DNA of 64,000 nt from an uncultured Phocaeicola sp. (lineage in GTDB: Bacteria > Bacteroidota > Bacteroidia > Bacteroidales > Bacteroidaceae): positions 1 through 64,000 of the forward strand of contig CAOYQO010000012.1 in NCBI GenBank assembly GCA_948566455.1, read 5' to 3'. The position numbers were made by a program, and so were the translations under genes. The first letter of the stretch is position 1, and the number at the start of each line of letters is the position of its first letter. Positions 18,659 through 28,186 of this stretch are shown piece by piece. The notes beneath the pieces were generated by a model. The model saw nothing but the letters and a program-made list of their open reading frames with translations. It searched no databases and had not been told where the DNA came from.

Positions 18659-19972
18659 ATGAAGATAGCTATTGTCGGTACAGGATATGTCGGTCTGGTG
18701 ACTGGAACCTGTTTTGCAGAAATTGGTGTCAACGTTATTTGCGTAGACACCAACAGTGAGAAAATAGAAGCACTGAAGAAAGGTATCATTCCTATCTATG
18801 AGAGTGGTCTGGAAGAAATGGTAAACCGGAATGTGAAAGCCGGACGCCTACACTTCACAACTTCGCTGGAAAGTTGCCTGAATGAAGTGGACGTCATTTT
18901 CAGTGCCGTTGGTACTCCTCCTGATGAAGATGGAAGCGCTGACCTTAGTTATGTACTTGAAGTTGCCCGTACTATTGGCCGGAATATGCAGAAGTACATA
19001 TTGGTAGTTACCAAAAGCACAGTTCCCGTTGGCACAGCTAAAAAAGTACGCGCTGCTATTCAGGAAGAATTGGATAAACGAAGCATTAACATTCAATTCG
19101 ATGTAGCTTCTAATCCGGAATTTCTAAAAGAAGGTAACGCCATTAATGACTTCATGAGTCCCGACCGAGTAGTAGTAGGAGTAGAGTCCGAACGTGCAAA
19201 AAAGCTGATGAGCAAGCTTTACAAGCCGTTTTTGCTGAATAATTTCCGTGTTATATTTATGGATATTCCATCTGCCGAGATGACTAAATATGCAGCTAAT
19301 TCAATGCTCGCCACCCGCATCAGTTTTATGAATGACATAGCTAATCTTTGCGAACTGGTAGGTGCGGATGTGAACATGGTGCGTAGCGGTATTGGTTCGG
19401 ATACCCGTATTGGTCGTAAGTTTCTCTATCCCGGTATTGGTTATGGAGGTTCTTGCTTCCCAAAAGATGTGAAAGCACTCATTAAAACCGCTGAACAAAA
19501 TGGCTACCAAATGCGTGTGTTGCATGCAGTAGAAGAAGTAAACGAACTGCAAAAAAGTATCCTTTTTGATAAGCTTTGCAAGCATTTCGACAATGACCTG
19601 AAAGGTAAAACAATTGCTTTGTGGGGGCTGGCTTTTAAACCGGAAACTGATGATATGCGTGAGGCACCTTCACTGGTCTTGATAGATAAATTACTTAAAG
19701 TCGGATGTAAAGTGCGCGCTTACGATCCTGCTGCAATGGACGAATGCCGCCGCCGGATAGGAGAGAGCATTTACTATGCAAGAGACATGTATGATGCCGT
19801 ACTTGATGCTGATGCTTTGATGCTGGTTACTGAATGGAAGGAGTTCCGGTTACCGTCCTGGGCAGTTATCAAAAAAACAATGGAACGAGCTGTAGTGCTG
19901 GACGGGCGCAACATCTATGATAAAAAAGAAATGGAAGAGCAAGGATTTATTTATTATTGCATCGGACATTAA
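18659..19972 (+). CDS. ugd: UDP-glucose 6-dehydrogenase
   Basis: 437 aa. The N-terminal Rossmann fold begins KIAIVGTGYVGLVTG, with the NAD-binding GxGYVG. The catalytic cysteine lies near residue 265 in GYGGSCFPKDV, and the central TKYAANSMLATRISFMNDIA helix and C-terminal UDP-binding GLAFKPETDDMREAPS are present. It oxidises UDP-glucose to UDP-glucuronate with two NAD+, giving an acidic donor sugar for the polysaccharide. Some relatives act on UDP-ManNAc or UDP-GlcNAc; the sequence fits the glucose enzyme best. It is the last sugar-precursor gene of the locus. Confidence 0.93.
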   Translation: MKIAIVGTGYVGLVTGTCFAEIGVNVICVDTNSEKIEALKKGIIPIYESGLEEMVNRNVKAGRLHFTTSLESCLNEVDVIFSAVGTPPDEDGSADLSYVLEVARTIGRNMQKYILVVTKSTVPVGTAKKVRAAIQEELDKRSINIQFDVASNPEFLKEGNAINDFMSPDRVVVGVESERAKKLMSKLYKPFLLNNFRVIFMDIPSAEMTKYAANSMLATRISFMNDIANLCELVGADVNMVRSGIGSDTRIGRKFLYPGIGYGGSCFPKDVKALIKTAEQNGYQMRVLHAVEEVNELQKSILFDKLCKHFDNDLKGKTIALWGLAFKPETDDMREAPSLVLIDKLLKVGCKVRAYDPAAMDECRRRIGESIYYARDMYDAVLDADALMLVTEWKEFRLPSWAVIKKTMERAVVLDGRNIYDKKEMEEQGFIYYCIGH

Positions 19973-19993
19973 GAACATAAAACAGAGGGAGTT

Positions 19994-20791
19994 ATGATAA
20001 AGTGGGGTACTATTTCTATAGTGCTCGTTATTGTGCTGACATCTTGTAATAACGTCAAAAGTGGAGAGACTTCCAGCAAGGAAGATCTGACCGCAAAGGA
20101 AATGTTGCAAGGTATCTGGATAGATGACGAGACGGATATGCCGTTAATGCGTATTAGCGGTGATACGATTTATTATGTCGACCCTCAAAATATTCCAGTT
20201 TATTTCAAGGTACTTCGCGACACAATATATGTACGAGGTAATACCCCTATAGCTTATAAAATAGACCGGCAGACAGAATACAGTTTCTGGTTCCATTCGC
20301 TTTCTGATGAAATCGTGAAATTGCATAAGTCAGAAAACCCGGAAGATACACTGTCATTCTCCAGTCAGAAAGCGGAAGCCATTCCCACTATCTCTGAAGT
20401 GGTGCAAAAGGATAGTGTGGTAATGTATAAAGGAACACGTTATCGGGGATACGTCTATATTAATCCTTCCAAGATGAAGGTAATCAGGACTACCTATTCA
20501 GATGAAGGAATTGGTATCGATAATGTATACTACGACAATGTGATTCATATCTGTGTCTATGAAGGCAAGAATTTACTGTACGGTCAAGATATAACCAAGA
20601 GAATGTTCCATACTGTCTTCCCGGAAGAAGTACTCAGCCAAATGATCCTTACTGATATGGATTTCATGGGAGTGAATGGAAAAGGCTATCACTATGAAGC
20701 TACGCTCCGTATTCCGGAAAGCTCCGTTTACCACCTTGTGGACCTGACTATTGATGCTGATAAAGAGCTACATATAAAAATGGTGGAGTAA
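19994..20791 (+). CDS. DUF4738-like lipoprotein
   Basis: 265 aa. The N-terminus is a lipoprotein signal with a LTSCNN lipobox (C17 or so). The mature part has many short beta strands, for example LMRISGDTIYYVDPQN and YRGYVYINPSKMKVIRTTYSDEGIG, resembling the Bacteroidetes DUF4738 family, whose function is not known. It follows ugd by 21 bp on the same strand and ends 13 bp from the convergent helicase gene. It may be the last gene of the polysaccharide operon or simply a neighbour. The domain name is from recognition and was not checked. Confidence 0.65.
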   Translation: MIKWGTISIVLVIVLTSCNNVKSGETSSKEDLTAKEMLQGIWIDDETDMPLMRISGDTIYYVDPQNIPVYFKVLRDTIYVRGNTPIAYKIDRQTEYSFWFHSLSDEIVKLHKSENPEDTLSFSSQKAEAIPTISEVVQKDSVVMYKGTRYRGYVYINPSKMKVIRTTYSDEGIGIDNVYYDNVIHICVYEGKNLLYGQDITKRMFHTVFPEEVLSQMILTDMDFMGVNGKGYHYEATLRIPESSVYHLVDLTIDADKELHIKMVE

Positions 20792-20804
20792 TAAAACTTC
20801 ACCA

Positions 20805-22091
20805 TTATTTCTTTTCAGGAGCTCTACCATTTCTTCCTTTTGGAGTTCCGCCTTTCTTCTTATTCCCAGCACCTTTATTTGTATTTCTGCCTCCCTTGGA
20901 CGAGCGGAAGTTTCTCTTGCCTCTGCCATCATAACTACGTGGTTTGTATTCAGGTGCTTCGCCTAACTCCTCGGGTACAGCTATCTTATAAATCTCTTTC
21001 TCCAGGAAATTCTCTATTTGCTTGAAATTGCTTTGCTCCTTTTCGTTGATGAAAGTCAAAGCAACACCATCATTATTAGCACGTGCTGTACGGCCAATAC
21101 GGTGAACGTAATCTTCGCTATCATGGGGAACATCGTAGTTGATCACAAGACGGATATCATCAATATCAATACCACGTGCCACAATGTCTGTAGCGACCAG
21201 AATGTTTACACGTCCGGCTTTAAATTCATGCATCACCTCCTCACGTTGAGCCTGTTCCAGATCTGAATGCATTTCACCCACATTCAACTTCATCATTTTA
21301 AGAGCTTTCGTCACCTCTTTTACCTTCAGTTTGGATGAAGCGAATATAATAACGCGTTCCGGTGTCTGCTCCGCAAAAAGGCTGCGAATGATACCCAGTT
21401 TCTGATTCTCGTAACAAACATACGCTGCCTGTACGATCTTTTCAGCTGGACGGGAAACGGCAAGTTTAACTTCAGCAGGGTTGTTGAGGATAGTGTTAGC
21501 GAGTTGCTGAATTTTAGCAGGCATGGTAGCAGAAAACATGATTGTTTGCCGTTCCTTGGGCAAGTATTTCACTATCTGCATAATGTCGTCATAGAATCCC
21601 ATATCGAGCATACGGTCGGCTTCATCAAGAATGAAGTAAGAGACACGCGAAAGATCAACATAACCCAAACTAAGATGAGCAATCAAACGTCCCGGAGTAG
21701 CGATTACAACATCAGCTCCCAGCATCAACCCTTTTTTCTGTTGTTCAAAAAGTACTCCGTCATTACCACCATAGACAGCTACACTACTGACAGGCATAAA
21801 ATAAGAAAAACCTTCCATCTGCTGGTCTATCTGCTGTGCCAACTCACGCGTAGGCGACATAACAATACAGTTGATAGCATCTTCCGGATGGTTACCCTCC
21901 GATAGTTTATTCAATACAGGCAGCAGATAAGCGGCTGTCTTACCAGTTCCGGTCTGTGCTACGGCTATCAAATCTCTGCCTTCAAGTATAACGGGGATGG
22001 ATTTCTCTTGTATAGGTGTGCACTCGTCGAAGCGCATGGCTTCCAGTGCATCAAGCACCTGATCATTCAGTTGTAGTTCGGAAAACTTCAT
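20805..22091 (-). CDS. DEAD-box RNA helicase (RhlE-like)
   Basis: 428 aa. All motifs are visible: the Q motif (CTPIQEKSIP), motif I AQTGTGKTA, PTRELAQQ, the DEAD box, SAT, ARGIDID and HRIGRTAR. A basic, Gly/Arg/Lys-rich tail of about 50 residues follows, as in RhlE-type helicases, and should bind RNA. The enzyme unwinds RNA duplexes, for instance in ribosome assembly or mRNA decay. It has a consensus Bacteroides promoter just upstream (22111-22141) and is probably monocistronic. Its 3' end is 13 bp from the end of the convergent lipoprotein gene. Confidence 0.93.
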   Translation of the reverse strand: MKFSELQLNDQVLDALEAMRFDECTPIQEKSIPVILEGRDLIAVAQTGTGKTAAYLLPVLNKLSEGNHPEDAINCIVMSPTRELAQQIDQQMEGFSYFMPVSSVAVYGGNDGVLFEQQKKGLMLGADVVIATPGRLIAHLSLGYVDLSRVSYFILDEADRMLDMGFYDDIMQIVKYLPKERQTIMFSATMPAKIQQLANTILNNPAEVKLAVSRPAEKIVQAAYVCYENQKLGIIRSLFAEQTPERVIIFASSKLKVKEVTKALKMMKLNVGEMHSDLEQAQREEVMHEFKAGRVNILVATDIVARGIDIDDIRLVINYDVPHDSEDYVHRIGRTARANNDGVALTFINEKEQSNFKQIENFLEKEIYKIAVPEELGEAPEYKPRSYDGRGKRNFRSSKGGRNTNKGAGNKKKGGTPKGRNGRAPEKK

Positions 22092-22110
22092 GTTTCTTTT
22101 TATTTAGCCG

Positions 22111-22141
22111 CAAAGATAGGAAATAAAGTGATTAACACAAA
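22111..22141 (-). promoter_or_regulatory. Bacteroides sigma-AB promoter of the DEAD-box helicase
   Basis: On the minus strand, TTTG (22141-22138) and TATCTTTG (22118-22111) are separated by exactly 19 bp. This fits the Bacteroides -33/-7 consensus TTTG-N19-21-TAnnTTTG. Transcription would start near 22104, about 13 nt before the ATG at 22091. Confidence 0.8.
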
Positions 22142-22170
22142 AGAATGAAGCGACTTTGCAATCCATTCCT

Positions 22171-23808
22171 TTAATAGCCCGGATGCTGCTCCCATCCCAG
22201 ATTCATCTGTCTGATTTTCTCTGGGATAGGGAAGACGGTAGTATATCCGTTTTCCTCATCAGGCAGTTGCGGACGACTGCTGTAAGTACGGGTAAATTGT
22301 CTGAAACGAATTAGGTCCTGGCGTCTCCAACCTTCCCATGCAAATTCCAACTGACGTTCAGCAAGAAGATTTTCTAAAGTAGCAACACGTTCCGGTGCTC
22401 CTACACGAGTACGCACTTGGTTCAGTTCTTCATCTCCATCACGCCCGTCACGAACCTTAGCCTCACTCTTCATCAATAACACATCTGCATAACGGAATAA
22501 GACAATATCATTTTCCATCAGTTTACCATCTTTCATTGCTTTATCATCAATCTCATATTTCTTCATTCGGGCGCCGGCAGTCTTTTCGTAAGGTTCATCG
22601 GATATATCTAACTTTACTTTCCACGGCTCGTAAACCAAAACAGTTCCATCATCCAATTTTACAACGTTACCTTTCAAATCGTAGACTATACCTGCATAAT
22701 AGCAGAAATCAAAACGAGGGTCTTGTAGATCGGTATCATATCCAAAGGTCTGCAGGGCTTCAATGGTAGCACTCGATCCGTTTTCACCGGATAACCCTAA
22801 TGCTTTGGCATGATTATAATGGCGTGAACGGAAAAGATATTGCATCTGATTGGCGTACAGCGTTTTGCTCATAGGTATAGTAAAGATATTCTCAACGGAA
22901 CTCTCATTGTATACAGCAAAATTAGCTGTATAATCCGGCTCGAGGCGATAGCCAAACGCTGTAATCTTATCACAATAAGTTTCTGCAGTCTGCCAGGCAT
23001 TTAATGTAGTGCCATCTACTTCGAAAAAGATATTCTTTCCATCAGGACGAACACCATCTGTCCAGTTATTGTCTGTGTAAATTTCGGCATTCAGTGCCAA
23101 CTTTGCCAGCAAAAAGTATGCAACAGGACGTGTCAAACGTCCGTAATAATTGCCGGAACGGTTGCTGAACTGGGCGGGCAGGAGTGGAGAGGCCTCTTGT
23201 AATTCCCTGACTACAAAGTCGAATACATTCTTACGCTCGCTCAACACTATATCTTTTGAAGCAACATTGGAGTGTAAAACCAGTGGTATACGTCCAAACA
23301 GATCCATCAGATAGTAATAGTACATTGCACGAAAAGCACGTACCTCGGCGCGATAGCCGGGGAGTTCCGCATCAGAGTGGGTTAGAGCATAGGTTTCTAT
23401 ATGTTCCAGAGAGTTGTTACTAAGCATAATTACCTTATAAAGATATTCCCAGGTGGCCTGTATTGCATCATTGTTTACACCCCATTTATGTAGAAATAAT
23501 CCTTGCCAGAAACCACCATCATACCAGTCGCCACCTCGGGTAGGCATAATGGCTTCATCAGTGGTAAAAGTATTCAGGTCATAGATACCACGGCCGGTTC
23601 CTTGCAATCCCTGGCTATCAGCATTTCCACCTATGTAATTGTAGAGGGATGCCACTGCATTGAGATAGAGTTCAGAGATATTACTATAACCTTCCTCTTC
23701 GGGCAGTGCATCACGAGACTTTTCTTTCAGAAAACCGTCGCACGAAGCCATTCCCCAGCAAAGGGCAACTAAAATACAAAACGAACAAAATATAGAATTA
23801 CGTTTCAT
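22171..23808 (-). CDS. SusD/RagB-like outer-membrane lipoprotein
   Basis: 545 aa. The lipobox (MASCDGF) follows a 23-residue signal. The mature chain starts with FLKEKSRDALPEEEGYSNISELYLNAVASLYNYIG-type sequence, the SusD N-terminal domain. It continues through the TPR-like part (RAEVRAFRAMYYYYLMDLFGRIPL) to the RagB/SusD C-terminus (LLAERQLEFAWEGWRRQDLIRFRQF). It should cap the SusC-like transporter encoded just upstream and capture a glycan or other ligand. No glycoside hydrolase, ECF sigma/anti-sigma pair or hybrid sensor adjoins, so the ligand cannot be guessed. It starts 12 bp after the SusC stop. Confidence 0.93.
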   Translation of the reverse strand: MKRNSIFCSFCILVALCWGMASCDGFLKEKSRDALPEEEGYSNISELYLNAVASLYNYIGGNADSQGLQGTGRGIYDLNTFTTDEAIMPTRGGDWYDGGFWQGLFLHKWGVNNDAIQATWEYLYKVIMLSNNSLEHIETYALTHSDAELPGYRAEVRAFRAMYYYYLMDLFGRIPLVLHSNVASKDIVLSERKNVFDFVVRELQEASPLLPAQFSNRSGNYYGRLTRPVAYFLLAKLALNAEIYTDNNWTDGVRPDGKNIFFEVDGTTLNAWQTAETYCDKITAFGYRLEPDYTANFAVYNESSVENIFTIPMSKTLYANQMQYLFRSRHYNHAKALGLSGENGSSATIEALQTFGYDTDLQDPRFDFCYYAGIVYDLKGNVVKLDDGTVLVYEPWKVKLDISDEPYEKTAGARMKKYEIDDKAMKDGKLMENDIVLFRYADVLLMKSEAKVRDGRDGDEELNQVRTRVGAPERVATLENLLAERQLEFAWEGWRRQDLIRFRQFTRTYSSRPQLPDEENGYTTVFPIPEKIRQMNLGWEQHPGY

Positions 23809-23819
23809 GGCTTTAAGGT

Positions 23820-26552
23820 TTAGAAGTTTACACTAAGTCCGATAGTATATATGCGGTATAGAGGATAATTGCGTTTATCATCTATTCCCAGAGTAGCATT
23901 TACAGACGAACTGTTTATCATAGGCGTTAAGCCTGAGTAACCTGAAATTGTCGCCAGATTGTTAACAGTCAGGGACAGCCGGAGCGACTGCAAGTAACGG
24001 GTATTCTTCAACGGAACATTCCAGCCTAACGTAACATAATCGAAGTTAATGTAATCGCCATCTTCCAACCAGTAATCCGTAGCTGTCTGGTCTTTAATGT
24101 TCTGTGCAGGCGCTTTTTTCATGACGTTATAATCGGGGAAACTGTTCATATTCATATAAGTCAATGAGGTACCATTGTACACTTTATGGCCGAATGCACC
24201 GTTTATCTGTAGCGATATATCAAAATCTTTATAACGGAAACTGATATTGGAACCAAGTATCGTCTTTGGCACAGCCTGTCCTGCCACATAACGGTCTTCA
24301 CCATCTTCCAGACTGACACCACCGCCATTCAGATCGGCAATCTGATAGGTATATCCACCATTTCCATCGGATACCAACCCTGTGCAATGGGGCAGATAGA
24401 ATACACCCAGAGGCTGACCCACGATCTGGTAAACAATATGATTGTATCCACCGTGGAATCCAGCACCATCCAGTCCGGCAAGGCTCTTATATTCTGTAGC
24501 TGAAATATGTTCGCCCTGGTAGTTTCCGTCAAGAGAAAGTAATTTGTTTTGCTGGAAAGTCAGATTGGCATTGATATTCAGTTCCATGTCTTTGGTCTTC
24601 AGCGGAGTAATGCCGATAGATAGCTCTGTTCCATAATTACGCATAGAACCAATGTTTGCCAGTAAAGTATTATAAGTAAAAGGTGGTACACTCACGTTAT
24701 AAAGATAAAGCATGTCCTTCGTCTTGGAATTGTAATAATTGGCAGTCAGCAGCAATCGGTTACCCAGCAAAGCTACTTCTATACCGGCATTGAATGTCTG
24801 CTTCACTTCCCACTTCAAATCCGGATTCGTATTCCTCAACTTATCCATTGTGACTACAGGTGTAGAACCTACCGGTGCAATACCATTAGGTCGCATCAAA
24901 TTCAACGTAGTATATGAATCAATGCCGTTTTGATTGCCCGCCAAACCATATCCTGCACGGATTTTCAGATTATCGATAAAAGAAAGTTTTTCCATAAACT
25001 TCTCTTTACTAACTACCCATGCAACAGATACAGCCGGGAAAAATCCCCATTTATGATTACTGCCAAACTTGGAAGACGCATCCCCACGGGCATTCACCGT
25101 AAGGATATATCGATCATCATATGTATAATTCACGCGCCCCATAAAAGAAACCAAACGAGGGTCTTCGTAGTAGGAATTAGTTCCATCCCACGGACGAATG
25201 GCACCTCCCTGAAGATTATCATAACCTAATTTGTCATTACTGAAATTTGTAACTGTAGTATAAAATCCGGAATATTTGTCTTTCTGTATCTCTGCCAGTC
25301 CTAAAACATCAAAGAAGTGTTTCCTCCATTCTTTTTTATAAGACAGCATCAGATTACCCAGCAATGATTCCATTTTCTTGTCTCCTCTGTATGCCTGCCC
25401 TTGTGCCCAGACAGCAACTGGCAGATACTGCGCATTTTCTACTACATTATATGTATAGGAACCGAAAAAAGTCAGTTTCCATGCTTCGGCCAGATTGAAT
25501 GTCAACCGGGCATGCGTACTGATATGCGATGTAGCATTCTTGTCTTTCACATCCATCCATGCCAACGGATGTGATAACTGGCTGGCATAAGCATATCCAT
25601 CCCAGTTACCGGTCTCCGGATTCTTGTGATTCGGGAAAGTAGGATTATACGAAGCAGCAGAATAGAATACTTTGTGCAGATTCACCAGATTACGTTCCTT
25701 TTGTACGGAACCAAACATACCAAGATCACATTTAAGGAAATTATCGAATACATACTGTGTCATATTCATATTCGATGTGAAGTTCTGCAACTTTTCATTG
25801 ACAATCACTCCTTCACGATTCATTAGAGCGAGTGAAACACGATAATTGGAAGTATTCGTTCCTCCCGAAAACGCAATATGATGATTATGCTGTAATCCCG
25901 TTTGCTCAATCTCTTTCTGGAAATCTGTATTGTTTCCCATATCCAAAATAGAGATGCCACGCTCCTGGGCCAATGTCCGGAATTCATTTCCATTGAGCAT
26001 CCTCACTGTTTTATAACTCGAGGCAATGCCGAAACTTCCATTATAGTTAACGCTTGTACGCCCACTGACACCTTTTTTTGTAGTAATCTCAATCACACCC
26101 GATGCTCCGCGCGAACCGTATTGTGCAGTTTCCGAAGCATCCTTCAGGATAACAAAGCTTTCAATATCCGCCGGATAAATAGATGTAAGCATACTCAGGT
26201 CACCAAAAACTCCGTCTACAATAATTAACGGGTCATTTCCAGTAGTCAGGGAGGTAGTGCCACGCAGACGGACAGCGTCCAGCGCAGCAGGTCCATTCGA
26301 ACCTTTCAGAATCGTCAATCCCGGTACCCGTCCACGGATGGCATCCAGCGGATTGGTAATCTGGTCTTTATTCATCTGATTTTCAGTAATTCTTTCCACC
26401 AGGCCAGAAAGATTCTTACGAAGTCCGGTGGCATATCCAACAGTGGTTATCGAATCAGGGAGGGGAACATGAAGTTTTGTTTGTGCGACAGCAGGTAAGC
26501 CGACTGCAACTAAAAGTAAAGAGAGACAGAATAGGTCCCTTATTCTCTTCAT
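23820..26552 (-). CDS. SusC/RagA-like TonB-dependent transporter, lacking the usual N-terminal extension
   Basis: 910 aa from the ATG at 26552; an upstream ATG at 26579 is possible. The later start is preferred because a TATATTTG -7-like element at 26577-26584 overlaps the earlier one. A signal peptide ends near LPAVAQ. About 15 residues later the plug domain begins (GYATGLRKNLSGLVERIT..., DAIRGRVPGLTI, PLIIVDGVFGD). Thus the CarboxypepD-regulatory-like domain of about 80 residues found before the plug in most SusC proteins is missing. The 22-stranded barrel follows and ends with YRIYTIGLSVNF. It transports a substrate across the outer membrane using TonB energy together with the SusD-like partner. 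Confidence 0.9.
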   Translation of the reverse strand: MKRIRDLFCLSLLLVAVGLPAVAQTKLHVPLPDSITTVGYATGLRKNLSGLVERITENQMNKDQITNPLDAIRGRVPGLTILKGSNGPAALDAVRLRGTTSLTTGNDPLIIVDGVFGDLSMLTSIYPADIESFVILKDASETAQYGSRGASGVIEITTKKGVSGRTSVNYNGSFGIASSYKTVRMLNGNEFRTLAQERGISILDMGNNTDFQKEIEQTGLQHNHHIAFSGGTNTSNYRVSLALMNREGVIVNEKLQNFTSNMNMTQYVFDNFLKCDLGMFGSVQKERNLVNLHKVFYSAASYNPTFPNHKNPETGNWDGYAYASQLSHPLAWMDVKDKNATSHISTHARLTFNLAEAWKLTFFGSYTYNVVENAQYLPVAVWAQGQAYRGDKKMESLLGNLMLSYKKEWRKHFFDVLGLAEIQKDKYSGFYTTVTNFSNDKLGYDNLQGGAIRPWDGTNSYYEDPRLVSFMGRVNYTYDDRYILTVNARGDASSKFGSNHKWGFFPAVSVAWVVSKEKFMEKLSFIDNLKIRAGYGLAGNQNGIDSYTTLNLMRPNGIAPVGSTPVVTMDKLRNTNPDLKWEVKQTFNAGIEVALLGNRLLLTANYYNSKTKDMLYLYNVSVPPFTYNTLLANIGSMRNYGTELSIGITPLKTKDMELNINANLTFQQNKLLSLDGNYQGEHISATEYKSLAGLDGAGFHGGYNHIVYQIVGQPLGVFYLPHCTGLVSDGNGGYTYQIADLNGGGVSLEDGEDRYVAGQAVPKTILGSNISFRYKDFDISLQINGAFGHKVYNGTSLTYMNMNSFPDYNVMKKAPAQNIKDQTATDYWLEDGDYINFDYVTLGWNVPLKNTRYLQSLRLSLTVNNLATISGYSGLTPMINSSSVNATLGIDDKRNYPLYRIYTIGLSVNF

Positions 26553-26571
26553 AGTATTCAAATTTAAGAGG

Positions 26572-26618
26572 TTCCGCAAATATATATGTCACTATATGAA
26601 ACAAATATATTTGCGGAA
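26572..26618. promoter_or_regulatory. 14-bp inverted repeat over the susC-like promoter region
   Basis: Arms 26572-26585 and 26605-26618 are perfect complements (ttccgcaaatatat) with a 19-nt centre. Each arm contains a TATATTTG-like -7 sequence. On the minus strand a TTTG at 26605-26602 stands 17 bp before TATATTTG at 26584-26577, slightly short of the consensus spacing. It may be an operator, a promoter or a serB transcript-end hairpin; there is no T-tract. Confidence 0.55.
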
Positions 26619-26627
26619 TAGTTCAAC

Positions 26628-27857
26628 TCATTTCGGCAAATCGATATATGAGTCTTTGAAGCCTAAGAAATAGAGTACCCCATCCAAACCAATCGTGTTA
26701 ATAGATTGCTTTGCATTGGCAACCACTTTCGGTTTGGCATGGAAAGCAATGCCCAATCCGGCAACGCCCAGCATCGGAAGATCATTCGCTCCGTCACCCA
26801 CAGCAATGGTCTGAGCAATGTCTACCTTCTCTACCTGTGCAATGAGGCGCAACAATTCAGCTTTTCGCTTACCATCTACCACATCTCCCAGATAACGGCC
26901 GGTCAACTTACCGTCCACTATTTCCAATTCATTGGCATATACATAATCAATGCCATATTTCTTTTGAAGATATTGCCCGAAATAAGTGAAACCACCGGAA
27001 AGAATGGCTATCTTGTAACCATACTTTTTCAATACATACATCAGGCGATCTACACCTTCCGTAATGGGCAGATTTTCTGCTATTTCCTGCATGACAGATT
27101 CATCCAGGCCTTTCAACAGAGCTACACGCTCACGGAAACTTTCAGTAAAATCTATCTCACCACGCATAGCACGCTCAGTGATGGCTTTCACCTCATTGCC
27201 CACACCAGCGCGTATAGCCAATTCGTCAATTACTTCCGTTTCAATCAGAGTCGAATCCATATCGAAACAGATCAGTCGGCGCATCCGGCGATACATATTA
27301 TCAAGCTGGAAAGAGAAGTCCATTTCCAGTTCGCTCGCCAGCTTCATTAACTCTTCCTGCATAGCAATACGGTCTTTCGGAGTTCCCCGGACAGAAAACT
27401 CTATGCAGGCACGTGTACGCGAATCACATTCATCCAATGGAATACGCCCCGTCAGGCGTTTGATGGCATCGATATTCATCCCCTGTTCTGCAAGAATACG
27501 GGTAACGGCAGAGATCTGGCGGGCAGATAATTTACGCCCCAGCAGAGTAAGGATATAGCGGTTCTTTCCCTGCATATTCACCCAATCTTCATATTCCTTT
27601 ACTGAAATAGGATAGAAGCGAATTGTCACTCCCAAAGAAGACGCTTTGAAAAGCAACTCTTTCATAATGAATCCTGAATGTTGTTCCTCTGTCTTACATA
27701 AGATACCTAATGACAGTGTATTATGGATGTCGGCCTGACCAATGTCAAGAATAGTAGCGTCGTATTTAGCTAAAATTTCTGTAACAGATGCAGTCAATCC
27801 CGGACGATCTTCGCCCGTGACCCGGATAAGTATAAGTTCTGTGCTCAATGGTTGCAT
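26628..27857 (-). CDS. serB: Phosphoserine phosphatase with N-terminal ACT domains
   Basis: 409 aa. The N-terminal 185 residues form two ACT-type regulatory domains (ILIRVTGEDRPGLTASVTEIL and ILTLLGRKLSARQISAVTRIL). The HAD-family phosphatase follows: the nucleophile motif DMDSTLIETE near residue 198, then ILSGGFTYFG with the motif II serine. The GDGANDLPML motif IV and KPKVV complete it. It hydrolyses O-phosphoserine to serine, the last step of serine biosynthesis, and the ACT domains probably sense an amino acid. The length matches SerB with duplicated ACT domains found in Bacteroidetes. A TATTTTTG -7-like element lies at 27894-27901 on the minus strand, without a clear -33. Confidence 0.93.
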   Translation of the reverse strand: MQPLSTELILIRVTGEDRPGLTASVTEILAKYDATILDIGQADIHNTLSLGILCKTEEQHSGFIMKELLFKASSLGVTIRFYPISVKEYEDWVNMQGKNRYILTLLGRKLSARQISAVTRILAEQGMNIDAIKRLTGRIPLDECDSRTRACIEFSVRGTPKDRIAMQEELMKLASELEMDFSFQLDNMYRRMRRLICFDMDSTLIETEVIDELAIRAGVGNEVKAITERAMRGEIDFTESFRERVALLKGLDESVMQEIAENLPITEGVDRLMYVLKKYGYKIAILSGGFTYFGQYLQKKYGIDYVYANELEIVDGKLTGRYLGDVVDGKRKAELLRLIAQVEKVDIAQTIAVGDGANDLPMLGVAGLGIAFHAKPKVVANAKQSINTIGLDGVLYFLGFKDSYIDLPK

Positions 27858-28028
27858 AAAAGTTGTTTATCTAAATTAATGAATAACACGATGCAAAAAT
27901 AGGCAAAATTTCTAATGCTAATGAGAAAACACATCATAATCTATTCATCAAATGCATCATATATATCATGTTGAGGGATATCCTGAGATGCAAAACATGT
28001 TATATAACATGAAAAAGTCAATCGTTTA

Positions 28029-28059
28029 CTTGATTTTCTATAATAATATTGTACCTTTG
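28029..28059 (+). promoter_or_regulatory. Bacteroides-type promoter of the thioredoxin-fold gene
   Basis: CTTG at 28029-28032 is followed after 19 bp by TACCTTTG at 28052-28059, close to the TTTG-N19-TAnnTTTG consensus. Transcription would start near 28066 and leave a 5' leader of about 120 nt before the ATG at 28187. The rest of the 27858-28186 gap is AT-rich and shows no further clear signal. Confidence 0.7.
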
Positions 28060-28186
28060 TCCCCGATTTGGAACAAATGGTTCTATAATCTTAGTAAACG
28101 TTGATTGTATATTTGTTTGTTAAGACGTTATTTCATCGTCCGACAAACACTTATAAATCAACCAGTATTAACCAAAACCGCCTTAC

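Noticed and set aside
22171..26552. A polysaccharide utilisation locus
   Set aside because: Only the SusC/SusD pair is present; no hydrolase, sensor or sigma/anti-sigma genes adjoin.
27064..27558. 164-aa reading opposite serB
   Set aside because: It is an antisense shadow of serB, rich in Ser/Arg/Ile, with no independent support.
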